From NCBI RefSeq assembly GCF_014656135.1, contig NZ_BNBV01000023.1, forward strand, positions 35,967 to 99,966: a stretch of DNA of 64,000 nucleotides, in the 5' to 3' direction. Made by a program: the position numbers and the translations under genes. This document shows positions 42,121 through 49,981 of the stretch, one piece after another (the stretch's first letter is position 1; every line of letters starts with the position of its first letter). The notes beneath the pieces were generated by a model. The model made no database searches, had not been told where the DNA came from, and saw nothing but the letters and a program-made list of their open reading frames with translations. The stretch comes from Streptomyces thermodiastaticus. GTDB lineage: Bacteria; Actinomycetota; Actinomycetes; Streptomycetales; Streptomycetaceae.

Positions 42121-42651
42121 TCAGCCGTTGCGCGGACCGGGCAAGGGCGTGGCCCGCGACTCCTCGCGCAGCGCCGGGCTGCCCGCCGTCGGTTGCGCCG
42201 GCATGGAGCGGGCGGCGGGCACCACCGGCACGCCGCCCACGTTGACCGTCCGGGTGCCCGACGGCTCCGTGCCGCGCTCGGCCTCCGCGGCCGCCTGCGC
42301 GGCGGCGCGCCGCGAACCGTACCGGCGGTGGACCGCCTGCTTGGTGACGCCGAGCGCCGAGCCCACGGCGTCCCAGGAGAAGCCGAGCGAGCGGTCGAAG
42401 TCCACGGCGGCCGTGACCAGGGTCTCGACGCTGTCGCGGAGTTCCTGGGCGAGACGGACGGTCGGGGCGGGGGCGCGTCCGTAGACGACGAAGCCCGTGG
42501 AAGGGCCGGTGCGGCGCGGGCGGTAGACGTTGCCCAGCTGCGCGGTGAGCGTGCGCAGAGCGTCCACCTGCCGGCGGACCCGCTCGATGTCCCGCACCAG
42601 CAAGTGCAGGCTGGCCCGGGCCTGGGCGTCGTGGGTTGAGTGGTCGGCCAT
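42121..42651 (-). CDS. helix-turn-helix protein of unknown function
   Basis: The 176-residue protein has an N-terminal helical region (HLLVRDIERVRRQVDALRTL) and a central HTH (SWDAVGSALGVTKQAVHRRYG) like those in sigma-factor region 4-type or small Streptomyces DNA-binding proteins. The C-terminus is Pro/Ala-rich and probably disordered. The regulon is unknown. ATG 42651 has GAGAGGC upstream. It sits on the minus strand between priA and fmt, divergent from fmt. Confidence 0.75.
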   Translation of the reverse strand: MADHSTHDAQARASLHLLVRDIERVRRQVDALRTLTAQLGNVYRPRRTGPSTGFVVYGRAPAPTVRLAQELRDSVETLVTAAVDFDRSLGFSWDAVGSALGVTKQAVHRRYGSRRAAAQAAAEAERGTEPSGTRTVNVGGVPVVPAARSMPAQPTAGSPALREESRATPLPGPRNG

Positions 42652-42946
42652 GAACAAGCCTCTCGAACCGGCGTGGAAAGGAAGCGGGCCGCGCGAGCGG
42701 CCCACGGGGTCAACTCTGTCTTGACCAACGCCCGTGCGTGCCGCGGGTCACGGTGCGGGGCGTGGACGCCGATCCGTACGCCCCCTCGCGGGCCGGGCGT
42801 GCGCTGCGCTTCCGCGACGCGCGACTGAGTCGTGTACCCGCGCGCGGGGCGTGCGCCGAGTCCGGCTGCCGCCCCGCGCCGTCCAAGGTCATAAACTGGT
42901 GGGCCGCCTGCCCACCCGCCCCCGACCGAGAGGCCCGCACCCGCCC

Positions 42947-43879
42947 ATGAAGCTCGTCTTCGCCGGCACCCCCGAGGTCGCCGTTCCCGCTCTGGACGCC
43001 CTGCTCGCCTCCGGCCGGCACGAGGTCGCGGCCGTCGTCACCCGTCCCGACGCGCCGGCCGGACGCGGACGTCGGCTGGTCGCCAGCCCGGTCGCCGAGC
43101 GGGCCGAGGAGGCCGGTATCGAGGTGCTCAAGCCGGAGCGGCCCCGCGATCCGGAGTTCGTGGATCGGCTGAAGCAGATCGCCCCCGAGTGCTGCCCGGT
43201 CGTCGCCTACGGCGCCCTGCTGCCCCGCACGGTCCTGGACATCCCCCGGCACGGCTGGGTGAACCTGCACTTCTCCCTGCTGCCCGCCTGGCGCGGGGCC
43301 GCGCCCGTGCAGCACGCGATCATGGCGGGCGACGAGATCACCGGCGCGTCGACCTTCCTCATCGAGGAGGGCCTGGACTCCGGTCCGGTCTACGGCACGA
43401 TCACCGAGCCCGTCCGGCCCACCGACACCAGCGGCGACCTGCTCACCCGGCTCGCACTGGCCGGAGCCGGGCTGCTCGCCGCCACCATGGACGGCATCGA
43501 GGACGGCACCCTGAAGGCCGTACCGCAGCCGGCCGAGGGCGTCACCCTCGCCCCGAAGATCACCGTCGAGGACGCCCGGATCGACTGGCACGCCCCGGCG
43601 CTGCGTATCGACCGCGTGGTGCGCGGCTGCACGCCGGCACCCGGCGCCTGGACCACGTTCCGCGGGGAGCGGCTCAAGCTGATCCAGGTCGCGCCGGTCC
43701 CCGAGCGCACGGACCTCGCCCCGGGCGCGCTCGCCGCGGGCAAGAACAACGTGTACGCCGGCACCGGCTCGCACGCCGTCGAGCTGCTGTGGGTGCAGGC
43801 GCAGGGCAAGAAGCCGATGCGGGCCGCGGACTGGGCACGCGGGGTGCGTATCGCGCCGGGCGAGAGCCTCGGCGGCTGA
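42947..43879 (+). CDS. fmt: methionyl-tRNA formyltransferase
   Basis: Formylates initiator Met-tRNA using 10-formyl-THF. The 310-residue protein has the catalytic Asn/His/Asp set in NLHFSLLPAWRGAAPVQHAI and LDSGPV, and a C-terminal OB-like domain. GAGAGG lies 17 bases upstream. A TAAACT -10-like box is at about 42892. Located just ahead of rsmB, as in many bacteria. Confidence 0.96.
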   Translation: MKLVFAGTPEVAVPALDALLASGRHEVAAVVTRPDAPAGRGRRLVASPVAERAEEAGIEVLKPERPRDPEFVDRLKQIAPECCPVVAYGALLPRTVLDIPRHGWVNLHFSLLPAWRGAAPVQHAIMAGDEITGASTFLIEEGLDSGPVYGTITEPVRPTDTSGDLLTRLALAGAGLLAATMDGIEDGTLKAVPQPAEGVTLAPKITVEDARIDWHAPALRIDRVVRGCTPAPGAWTTFRGERLKLIQVAPVPERTDLAPGALAAGKNNVYAGTGSHAVELLWVQAQGKKPMRAADWARGVRIAPGESLGG

Positions 43880-44191
43880 CCGGCGCGCCGGCGCACCAGC
43901 GGGCGACGTAGGCTGGGGCGCGGTGGCCGGCCGCCCGGAGCGCGGCTGCGCGCGGGGCGGCGAAGCGGCACCCGCGCGGTCCCGTGGGGCGGCCCGTGCG
44001 GCGCCTCGCCACGCACCCGCGGGGACGGTACTCCCGGCGCAGTCGGTGACGCCGTGACGCCGTACCACCGCACGCCCCCGGCGGAACCCGCCGCCCCCGC
44101 ACGCCCCTCGCCCGGCGACGCACCGCCCGCACACCCCGACCGGCGCACGGCTCCCCGGCCGGCGCACCCGCACAACCGGAGCACCTTTGTC
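43880..44191 (+). other. GC-rich spacer between fmt and rsmB
   Basis: The 312 bases have no supported separate gene. The rsmB frame is open from 44054 with an ATG, but the added 46 residues are Pro/Ala/His-rich and unlike the family N-terminus. Confidence 0.5.
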
Positions 44192-45619
44192 GTGAGCGAC
44201 ACCCCCCGTCGGCCCCGCAGGCCCGCCAAGCCCTACCGGCGGCCCAAGAAGGACCCCGTCCGCATCCTCGCCTTCAAGGCGCTGCGCGCCGTGGACGAGC
44301 GCGACGCGTACGCCAATCTCGTTCTGCCGCCGCTGCTGCGCGCCGCACGCGAGAAGGAGGGCCCCGAGAAGTTCGACGCGCGGGACGCCGCGCTCGCCAC
44401 CGAGCTGGTCTACGGCACCCTGCGCCGCCAGGGCACCTACGACGCGATCCTCGCCGCCTGCGTGGACCGTCCGCTGCGGGAGGTCGACCCGCCCGTCCTG
44501 GACGTGCTCGGCCTCGGCGTCCACCAGCTGCTCGGCACCCGCATCCCCAGCCACGCCGCCGTCTCCGCCACCGTGGAGCTGGCCCGGGTCGTCCTCGGCG
44601 ACGGGCGGGCCGCGTTCGTCAACGCCGTGCTGCGCAAGGTGGCCCGCGACGACCTCGACGGCTGGCTGAAGCGGGTCGCCCCGCCCTGGGACGAGGACCC
44701 CGAGGAGCACCTGGCCGTCGTCCACTCCCACCCGCGCTGGGTCGTCTCCGCCCTGTGGGACTCCCTGGGCGGCGGGCGCGCCGGCATCGAGGAGCTGCTC
44801 CGCGCCGACAACGAACGCCCCGAGGTCACCCTGGTCGCCCGGCCCGGGCGGGCGAGCACCGAGGAACTGCTGCGCGAGCAGTCCGCGGTGCCCGGCCGCT
44901 GGTCGCCGTACGCCGTGCGGCTCACCGAGGGCGGCGAACCGGGAGCCGTGGAGGCCGTGCGGGAGGGCCGGGCCGGAGTGCAGGACGAGGGCAGCCAGCT
45001 GGTCGCGCTCGCCTTGGCGAACGCGCCGCTGGACGGCCGGGACGAGCGCTGGCTCGACGCGTGCGCCGGACCCGGCGGCAAGGCGGCCCTGCTGGCCGCG
45101 CTGGCCGCCGAGCGCGGGGCCGCGCTGGTCGCCTCCGAGAAGCAGCTGCACCGCGCCGGGCTGGTCGCCAAGGCCCTGGCCGGCAATCCGGGCCCGTACC
45201 AGGTCGTCACCGCCGACGGCACTCGCCCGGCCTGGCGGCCCGGCAGCTTCGACCGGGTGCTCGTCGACGTTCCCTGCACCGGTCTCGGCGCCCTGCGCCG
45301 GCGCCCCGAGGCACGCTGGCGGCGGCGCCCGGAGGATCTGGACGGCTTCGCCCCGCTCCAGCGCGGCCTGCTGCGCACCGCCCTGGAGTCGGTCCGCGTC
45401 GGCGGCGTCGTCGCCTACGCCACGTGCTCGCCCCACCTCGCCGAGACCCGCGCGGTCGTCTCCGACACGCTCAAGAAGATGCCCGAGGCGGATCTCCTCG
45501 ACGCCCGTCCGCTCCTCGACGGCGTACCGGAGCTGGGCGACGGCCCGGACGTGCAGCTGTGGCCGCACCTGCACGGCACGGACGCGATGTACCTGGCGCT
45601 GCTGCGCAGGACCGGCTGA
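44192..45619 (+). CDS. rsmB: 16S rRNA (cytosine-5) methyltransferase RsmB/Fmu
   Basis: SAM-dependent m5C methyltransferase for 16S rRNA. The 475-residue protein has a NusB-like N-terminal RNA-binding domain (LAFKALRAVDERDAYANLVL) and a Rossmann methyltransferase domain with LDACAGPGGKAALLAAL, the nucleophile Cys in VDVPCTGLGALRRRPE and the second Cys in YATCSPHLAETR. GTG 44192 is chosen by family N-terminus; ATG 44054 is possible. Confidence 0.93.
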   Translation: MSDTPRRPRRPAKPYRRPKKDPVRILAFKALRAVDERDAYANLVLPPLLRAAREKEGPEKFDARDAALATELVYGTLRRQGTYDAILAACVDRPLREVDPPVLDVLGLGVHQLLGTRIPSHAAVSATVELARVVLGDGRAAFVNAVLRKVARDDLDGWLKRVAPPWDEDPEEHLAVVHSHPRWVVSALWDSLGGGRAGIEELLRADNERPEVTLVARPGRASTEELLREQSAVPGRWSPYAVRLTEGGEPGAVEAVREGRAGVQDEGSQLVALALANAPLDGRDERWLDACAGPGGKAALLAALAAERGAALVASEKQLHRAGLVAKALAGNPGPYQVVTADGTRPAWRPGSFDRVLVDVPCTGLGALRRRPEARWRRRPEDLDGFAPLQRGLLRTALESVRVGGVVAYATCSPHLAETRAVVSDTLKKMPEADLLDARPLLDGVPELGDGPDVQLWPHLHGTDAMYLALLRRTG

Positions 45620-45743
45620 CCGGGGGCCCGTGCACCCGATGCCGCCGCGCGGGACCGGCCGACCGGACCGGCCGCGCGGCGCACCGGCGCACGCTCGCCG
45701 GAGCGCACGGTCAGACCGCCCGCCGGGACACCGCGCACCCGCA

Positions 45744-45765
45744 CCCTCGCCGGCGCCGGCGAGGG
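45744..45765 (+). terminator. 22-bp palindrome downstream of rsmB
   Basis: CCCTCGCCGGC followed by its exact complement (GCCGGCGAGGG) forms a strong stem in the 230-base gap between rsmB and rpe. Probably a terminator; with no spacer it must open a few bases to loop. Confidence 0.5.
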
Positions 45766-45849
45766 ACACCCCGCGCCCCGGGAGGGCGTCGCCCCGCGCA
45801 CCCAGGACCGCGTTCCGGCCGGGCCTCGCGGCATGGCAGGCTTGAGGGC

Positions 45850-46572
45850 ATGGCCGTGCAGATCAACCCCAGCATCCTGTCCGCGGACTTCGCGCGTCTC
45901 GCCGACGAGGCGAAGGCGGTCGAAGGCGCCGACTGGCTCCACGTCGACGTGATGGACAACCACTTCGTCCCCAACCTCACCCTCGGCGTGCCGGTCGTGG
46001 AATCCCTGGCGCGGGCCACGGACACCCCGCTGGACTGCCACCTGATGATCGAGGACCCGGACCGCTGGGCGCCGCAGTACGTCGAGGCGGGCGCCTCCTC
46101 GGTCACCTTCCACGCCGAGGCCGCCGCCGCCCCGGTCCGCCTGGCCCGCGAGATCCGCGCCAAGGGCGCCCGCGCCTCCATGGCGCTCAAGCCCGCCACG
46201 CCCATCGAGCCGTTCGAGGACCTGCTCCCCGAGCTGGACATGGTCCTGATCATGACGGTGGAGCCCGGCTTCGGCGGGCAGGCGTTCCTCGACATCATGC
46301 TGCCCAAGATCCGCCGCACCCGGGAGCTGATCGCCAAGCACGGCCTGTCGCTGTGGCTCCAGGTCGACGGCGGGGTCTCCGCCGCCACCGTCGAGCGCTG
46401 CGCGGAGGCCGGCGCCGACGTCTTCGTGGCCGGTTCGGCCGTCTACGGCGCCGACGACCCGGCCGAGGCGGTCCGTGCCCTGCGCGCCAGTGCCGAGGCG
46501 GCCACGTCCCGGGCGGCCTGGGCCTGCGCCCACGGGGGTCCGCGAGGCGGACACGGGGCATCAGCTTCGTGA
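45850..46572 (+). CDS. rpe: ribulose-phosphate 3-epimerase
   Basis: Interconverts ribulose-5-phosphate and xylulose-5-phosphate in the pentose phosphate pathway. The 240-residue TIM-barrel protein has PSILSADFARL, VDVMDNHFVPNLTLG, the loop TVEPGFGGQAF and the phosphate site VDGGVS...GADVFVAGSA. The last ~20 residues are a Gly/Ala/Ser-rich extension beyond the family core. No good ribosome site is seen. Confidence 0.95.
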   Translation: MAVQINPSILSADFARLADEAKAVEGADWLHVDVMDNHFVPNLTLGVPVVESLARATDTPLDCHLMIEDPDRWAPQYVEAGASSVTFHAEAAAAPVRLAREIRAKGARASMALKPATPIEPFEDLLPELDMVLIMTVEPGFGGQAFLDIMLPKIRRTRELIAKHGLSLWLQVDGGVSAATVERCAEAGADVFVAGSAVYGADDPAEAVRALRASAEAATSRAAWACAHGGPRGGHGASAS

Positions 46573-46664
46573 ACGGTCCTCCACAGGGCTGATCGAGTGC
46601 GCCGTATCTGGAAGGATGAACGGCGAATCCAGAGTGTGAACAGCAGTGCAGTGAGGAGAGCGCC

Positions 46665-47684
46665 GTGTCGGGTATGTCAGCGGGCCGGTCAGCAGTGCGG
46701 ATGGGACCCGCTGAGCTGGTTCAGGCGGCGGCCATGGCCCGCCGTTTCTACCTCGAGGGCAAGTCCAAGATCCAGATCGCCGAGGAGTTCGGGGTCAGCC
46801 GGTTCAAGGTGGCCCGGGTCCTGGAGACCGCTCTCGAACGGGACCTCGTCCGCATCGAGATCCGTGTGCCGGCCGAACTGGACGCCGAGCGCTCCGACGC
46901 CCTGCGCGCCCGCTACGGCCTCAGGCACGCCGTCGTCGTGGAGTCCCCGGCCGACGCCGAGGAGACCCCCGACCCGGAGAACCTCGGCGAGGTCGCCGCC
47001 GACCTGCTCGGCGAGCTCGTCACCGAAGGGGACGTCCTGGGCCTGGCCTGGGGCCGCTCCACCATCCACATGGCGGCGGCCCTGGACCGGCTGCCCCCGT
47101 GCACCGTGGTGCAGCTGACCGGCGTGTACGACGCCGGCACCGCCGAGCGCGGCTCGGTCGAGGCCGTCCGCCGCGCCGCCCAGGTCTCCGGCGGCGACGC
47201 GCACCCCATCTACGCGCCGATGCTGCTGCCGGACGCGGCCACCGCCGCAGCGCTGCGCAACCAGACCGGCATCGCCCGCGCCTTCGAGTACTTCGACAAG
47301 GTCACGGTGGCCTGCGTGTCCATCGGATCCTGGGAGCCGGGCATCTCCACCGTGCACGACATGCTCAGCGAGGAGGAGCGCGCCCACTACGCCTCGCTGG
47401 GCGTGGCCGCCGAGATGTCCGCGCACCTCTTCGACGCCGAGGGCCGCCGCATCGGACGGGACCTGGGGGAGCGGTGCATCACCGTCAAGGCCGACCAGCT
47501 GCGCCGCATCCCGGAGGTGGTGGCCATCGCGGGCGGGCAGCGCAAGGCGCCGGCGATCGACGCGGTGCTGCGCTCCGGCCTGGTCACCAGCCTGGTCACG
47601 GACACCTCGGCCGCCGACTACCTGATGACGGCCGGACCCGCGCCGAAGCCCGCCCTGAACCGGGCGGACCCCGACGGCGCCTGA
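46665..47684 (+). CDS. SorC-type sugar-binding transcriptional regulator
   Basis: The 339-residue protein has an N-terminal HTH (YLEGKSKIQIAEEFGVSRFKVARVL) and a C-terminal sugar-phosphate-sensing domain related to glucosamine isomerase (GLAWGRSTIHMAAALDRLP, GVYDAGTAERGSVEAVRRAA, ACVSIGSWEPG). The effector is unknown; SorC regulators usually sense phosphorylated sugars, which fits the upstream rpe gene. GAGGAG lies seven bases before the GTG. No sugar transport operon is adjacent. Confidence 0.87.
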   Translation: MSGMSAGRSAVRMGPAELVQAAAMARRFYLEGKSKIQIAEEFGVSRFKVARVLETALERDLVRIEIRVPAELDAERSDALRARYGLRHAVVVESPADAEETPDPENLGEVAADLLGELVTEGDVLGLAWGRSTIHMAAALDRLPPCTVVQLTGVYDAGTAERGSVEAVRRAAQVSGGDAHPIYAPMLLPDAATAAALRNQTGIARAFEYFDKVTVACVSIGSWEPGISTVHDMLSEEERAHYASLGVAAEMSAHLFDAEGRRIGRDLGERCITVKADQLRRIPEVVAIAGGQRKAPAIDAVLRSGLVTSLVTDTSAADYLMTAGPAPKPALNRADPDGA

Positions 47685-47742
47685 CGGACCCCGAAGCGGG
47701 GGCGCTGCCCGGCGTCCCCGCGGAGACGAAGACGACACCGAG

Positions 47743-48087
47743 ATGAGCGAACACACCACGCGGACCGACCTCGCGGACCGGGCCGTGGTCACCCTCGACC
47801 TGGACGGCGTCACCGACAAGGCCGCCCTCATGGACCGCGTCGCCGCCGCGCTGCGGCTGCCCGACTGGTTCGGGCGCAACTGGGACGCGCTCGCCGACAG
47901 CCTCGGCGACCGGACGGTGTGGCCCGCCCCGGCCGCCGAGCGCGGGCTGCTGCTCGTGGTCCGCGGCTGGCAGGGGTACGCGCAGGCGAACCCGCGGGAG
48001 TGGCAGATCGCGCAAGAGGTCTTCACCCAGGCCGCGGACCGCAGCCGGGCCGTCGCCGTGGCCCTGGTTCTCGGAGGAACCTCCTGA
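47743..48087 (+). CDS. barstar family (barnase inhibitor-like) protein
   Basis: The 114-residue protein has the barstar fold signature: LDLDGVTDKAALMDRVAAAL, then LPDWFGRNWDALADSLGD, the loop that in barstar blocks a ribonuclease active site. No barnase-like secreted RNase is next to it. It may inhibit an RNase encoded elsewhere or act as an immunity protein. It lies between the SorC regulator and guaB1. Confidence 0.85.
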   Translation: MSEHTTRTDLADRAVVTLDLDGVTDKAALMDRVAAALRLPDWFGRNWDALADSLGDRTVWPAPAAERGLLLVVRGWQGYAQANPREWQIAQEVFTQAADRSRAVAVALVLGGTS

Positions 48088-48109
48088 CGCGTCCGCGCTC
48101 CGCTGGGCG

Positions 48110-48140
48110 ATGCGACAGGGCATGCCAGGCCCTGTCGCAT
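48110..48140 (+). terminator. hairpin between barstar gene and guaB1
   Basis: A perfect 12-bp stem (ATGCGACAGGGC / GCCCTGTCGCAT) with a 7-base loop lies after the barstar stop and 79 bases before guaB1. It could terminate the former or lie in the leader of the latter. Confidence 0.6.
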
Positions 48141-48218
48141 GGGAGAATGAAGTACGTGCTTCTTCCCCCTGGCTGTCCCGTCGGGGGGCCACCTTTGATC
48201 CACTGGGATGTGCAGCAC

Positions 48219-49661
48219 GTGCGTTTCCTCAACGACATCCAGCCCCCGTACGACCTGACGTACGACGACGTCTTCATGGTGCCGCGCCGCAGCGCGGTCG
48301 GCTCGCGTCAGGGCGTGGACCTCAGCTCCCCGGACGGCACGGGCACCACCATCCCGATCGTCGTCTCCAACATGACCGCGATCGCCGGCCGCCGCATGGC
48401 CGAGACCGTCGCCCGCCGCGGCGGTCTGGTGGTCATCCCCCAGGACATCCCGATCGACGTGGTCACCGACGTCATCTCCTGGGTCAAGAGCCGTCACCTG
48501 GTGCTGGACACCCCGATCGTCCTGGCCCCGCACCAGACGGTCGCCGACGCCCTCGCCCTGCTGCCCAAGCGGGCGCACAACGCCGGCGTGGTCGTCGACG
48601 ACGACCACCGGCCCGTCGGCGTCGTCACCGACCAGGACCTGACCGGTGTCGACCGCTTCACCCAGCTCGAAGTGGTCATGTCCCGCGACCTGCTGCTGCT
48701 CGACGCGGACATCGACCCGCGCAAGGCCTTCAACACCCTGGACGCCGCCAACCGCCGCTACGCGCCCGCCGTCGACAAGGACGGCCGCCTGGCCGGCATC
48801 CTCACCCGCAAGGGCGCGCTGCGCGCCACGCTGTACACCCCGGCGACCGACGCCGCGGGCAAGCTGCGCATCGCTGCCGCCGTGGGCATCAACGGCGATG
48901 TGGGCGGCAAGGCCAAGCAGCTGCTGGACGCGGGCGTCGACACGCTCGTCATCGACACCGCGCATGGCCACCAGGAGACGATGATCGCCGCGATCCGCAC
49001 GGTCCGCGCCCTGGACCCGCAGGTGCCCGTCGTCGTCGGCAACATCGTCTCCGCCGAGGGTGTCCGCGACCTCGTCGAGGCGGGCGCGGACATCATCAAG
49101 GTCGGCGTCGGCCCCGGTGCCATGTGCACCACCCGCATGATGACCGGCGTGGGCCGGCCGCAGTTCTCCGCGGTGCTGGAGTGCGCCGCCGAGGCGAAGA
49201 AGTACGGCAAGCACGTGTGGGCCGACGGTGGCGTGCGTCACCCGCGCGACGTGGCCATGGCCCTCGCGGCCGGCGCGTCCAACGTGATGATCGGCTCCTG
49301 GTTCGCCGGCACCTACGAGTCGCCCGGCGACCTGCAGCAGGACGCCGACGGCCGCCTGTACAAGGAGTCCTTCGGCATGGCCTCCGCGCGGGCCGTGCGC
49401 AACCGGACCGCCGAGGAGTCCGCCTACGACCGCGCCCGCAAGGCGCTGTTCGAGGAGGGCATCTCCACCTCCCGGATGTTCCTCGACCCGACCCGCCCGG
49501 GCGTGGAGGACCTGATCGACTCGATCATCGCGGGCGTCCGCTCCGCCTGCACCTACGCCGGTGCCGCCACCCTGGAGGAGTTCGCCGACAAGGCCGTCGT
49601 CGGCGTCCAGAGCGCCGCCGGCTACGCCGAGGGCAAGCCGCTGCACGCCAGCTGGACCTGA
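48219..49661 (+). CDS. guaB1: GuaB1-type GMP reductase of the IMPDH/GMPR family
   Basis: The 480-residue TIM-barrel protein has the catalytic loop GVGPGAMCTTR with Cys at 303, the GNIVSAEGVRDLVEAGAD region, and two CBS motifs inserted near residues 95-205 (VADALALLPKRAHNAGVVVDD, AGILTRKGALR). A separate true GuaB is expected elsewhere. Work on the mycobacterial protein shows GuaB1 reduces GMP to IMP, and this one has the same overall build. The GTG start (VRFLNDIQPPYDLTYDD) is chosen by family N-terminus; upstream in-frame TTG 48195 and GTG 48210 are alternatives. Confidence 0.88.
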   Translation: MRFLNDIQPPYDLTYDDVFMVPRRSAVGSRQGVDLSSPDGTGTTIPIVVSNMTAIAGRRMAETVARRGGLVVIPQDIPIDVVTDVISWVKSRHLVLDTPIVLAPHQTVADALALLPKRAHNAGVVVDDDHRPVGVVTDQDLTGVDRFTQLEVVMSRDLLLLDADIDPRKAFNTLDAANRRYAPAVDKDGRLAGILTRKGALRATLYTPATDAAGKLRIAAAVGINGDVGGKAKQLLDAGVDTLVIDTAHGHQETMIAAIRTVRALDPQVPVVVGNIVSAEGVRDLVEAGADIIKVGVGPGAMCTTRMMTGVGRPQFSAVLECAAEAKKYGKHVWADGGVRHPRDVAMALAAGASNVMIGSWFAGTYESPGDLQQDADGRLYKESFGMASARAVRNRTAEESAYDRARKALFEEGISTSRMFLDPTRPGVEDLIDSIIAGVRSACTYAGAATLEEFADKAVVGVQSAAGYAEGKPLHASWT

Positions 49662-49680
49662 CCGGCGCACCCCGCTTCCA

Positions 49681-49720
49681 CGGCCCCTGTCCGCCCGCCG
49701 CCCGCGGGGAACAGGGGCCG
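49681..49720 (+). terminator. guaB1 terminator
   Basis: A 10-bp perfect stem (CGGCCCCTGT / ACAGGGGCCG) with a 20-base GC-rich loop lies 20 bases after guaB1. Confidence 0.65.
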
Positions 49721-49760
49721 TACGTATGCCCGCACACCGGGACACATCGCCCGTGCCGCA

Positions 49761-49848
49761 CGCAAAAGTCCGTATCCTTGTGCGCAACGAAGATCCATTC
49801 ACGGCCCGAGAACGCAATGATCGTGCGCAGGCACGCAAGGTTGCTGCG
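49761..49848. promoter_or_regulatory. CGCAA motif array upstream of the permease, candidate Lrp-type operator
   Basis: CGCAA occurs at 49761, 49783, 49813 and 49834 (steps 22, 30, 21). The last two sit in 15-bp dyads CGCA-N7-TGCG (49813-49827 and 49834-49848), the size of Lrp-family sites. The final motif starts 15 bases before the -35 box, exactly as in the davA promoter. Confidence 0.55.
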
Positions 49849-49878
49849 TTACGCTCGTGAAGCACGGCCTCGTAAGGT
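49849..49878 (+). promoter_or_regulatory. candidate permease promoter
   Basis: TTACGC (49849-49854) and TAAGGT (49873-49878) are separated by 18 bases, about 100 bases upstream of the permease start. Confidence 0.45.
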
Positions 49879-49981
49879 CTGCGCAGTACTCGGCGTGGCA
49901 GGGACCCCGCTCGGTGGTGCCCTGGGACGGGGCGCCGCCCGCCCCCGCCACCTTCCACCACCCAGCGACAAGGAGCCGCGC

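Larger units (their letters stand above)
49662..49981 (+). other. guaB1-permease intergenic region
   Basis: No gene is supported in these 320 bases. They contain the guaB1 terminator, the CGCAA motif array and the permease promoter. Confidence 0.6.

Noticed and set aside
42710..45769. Long minus-strand open frame across fmt and rsmB
   Set aside because: It lies opposite two clear genes and shows only GC-driven composition.
47743..48087. Complete toxin-antitoxin pair with the barstar gene
   Set aside because: Neighbouring genes are a sugar regulator and GuaB1; no RNase toxin is adjacent.
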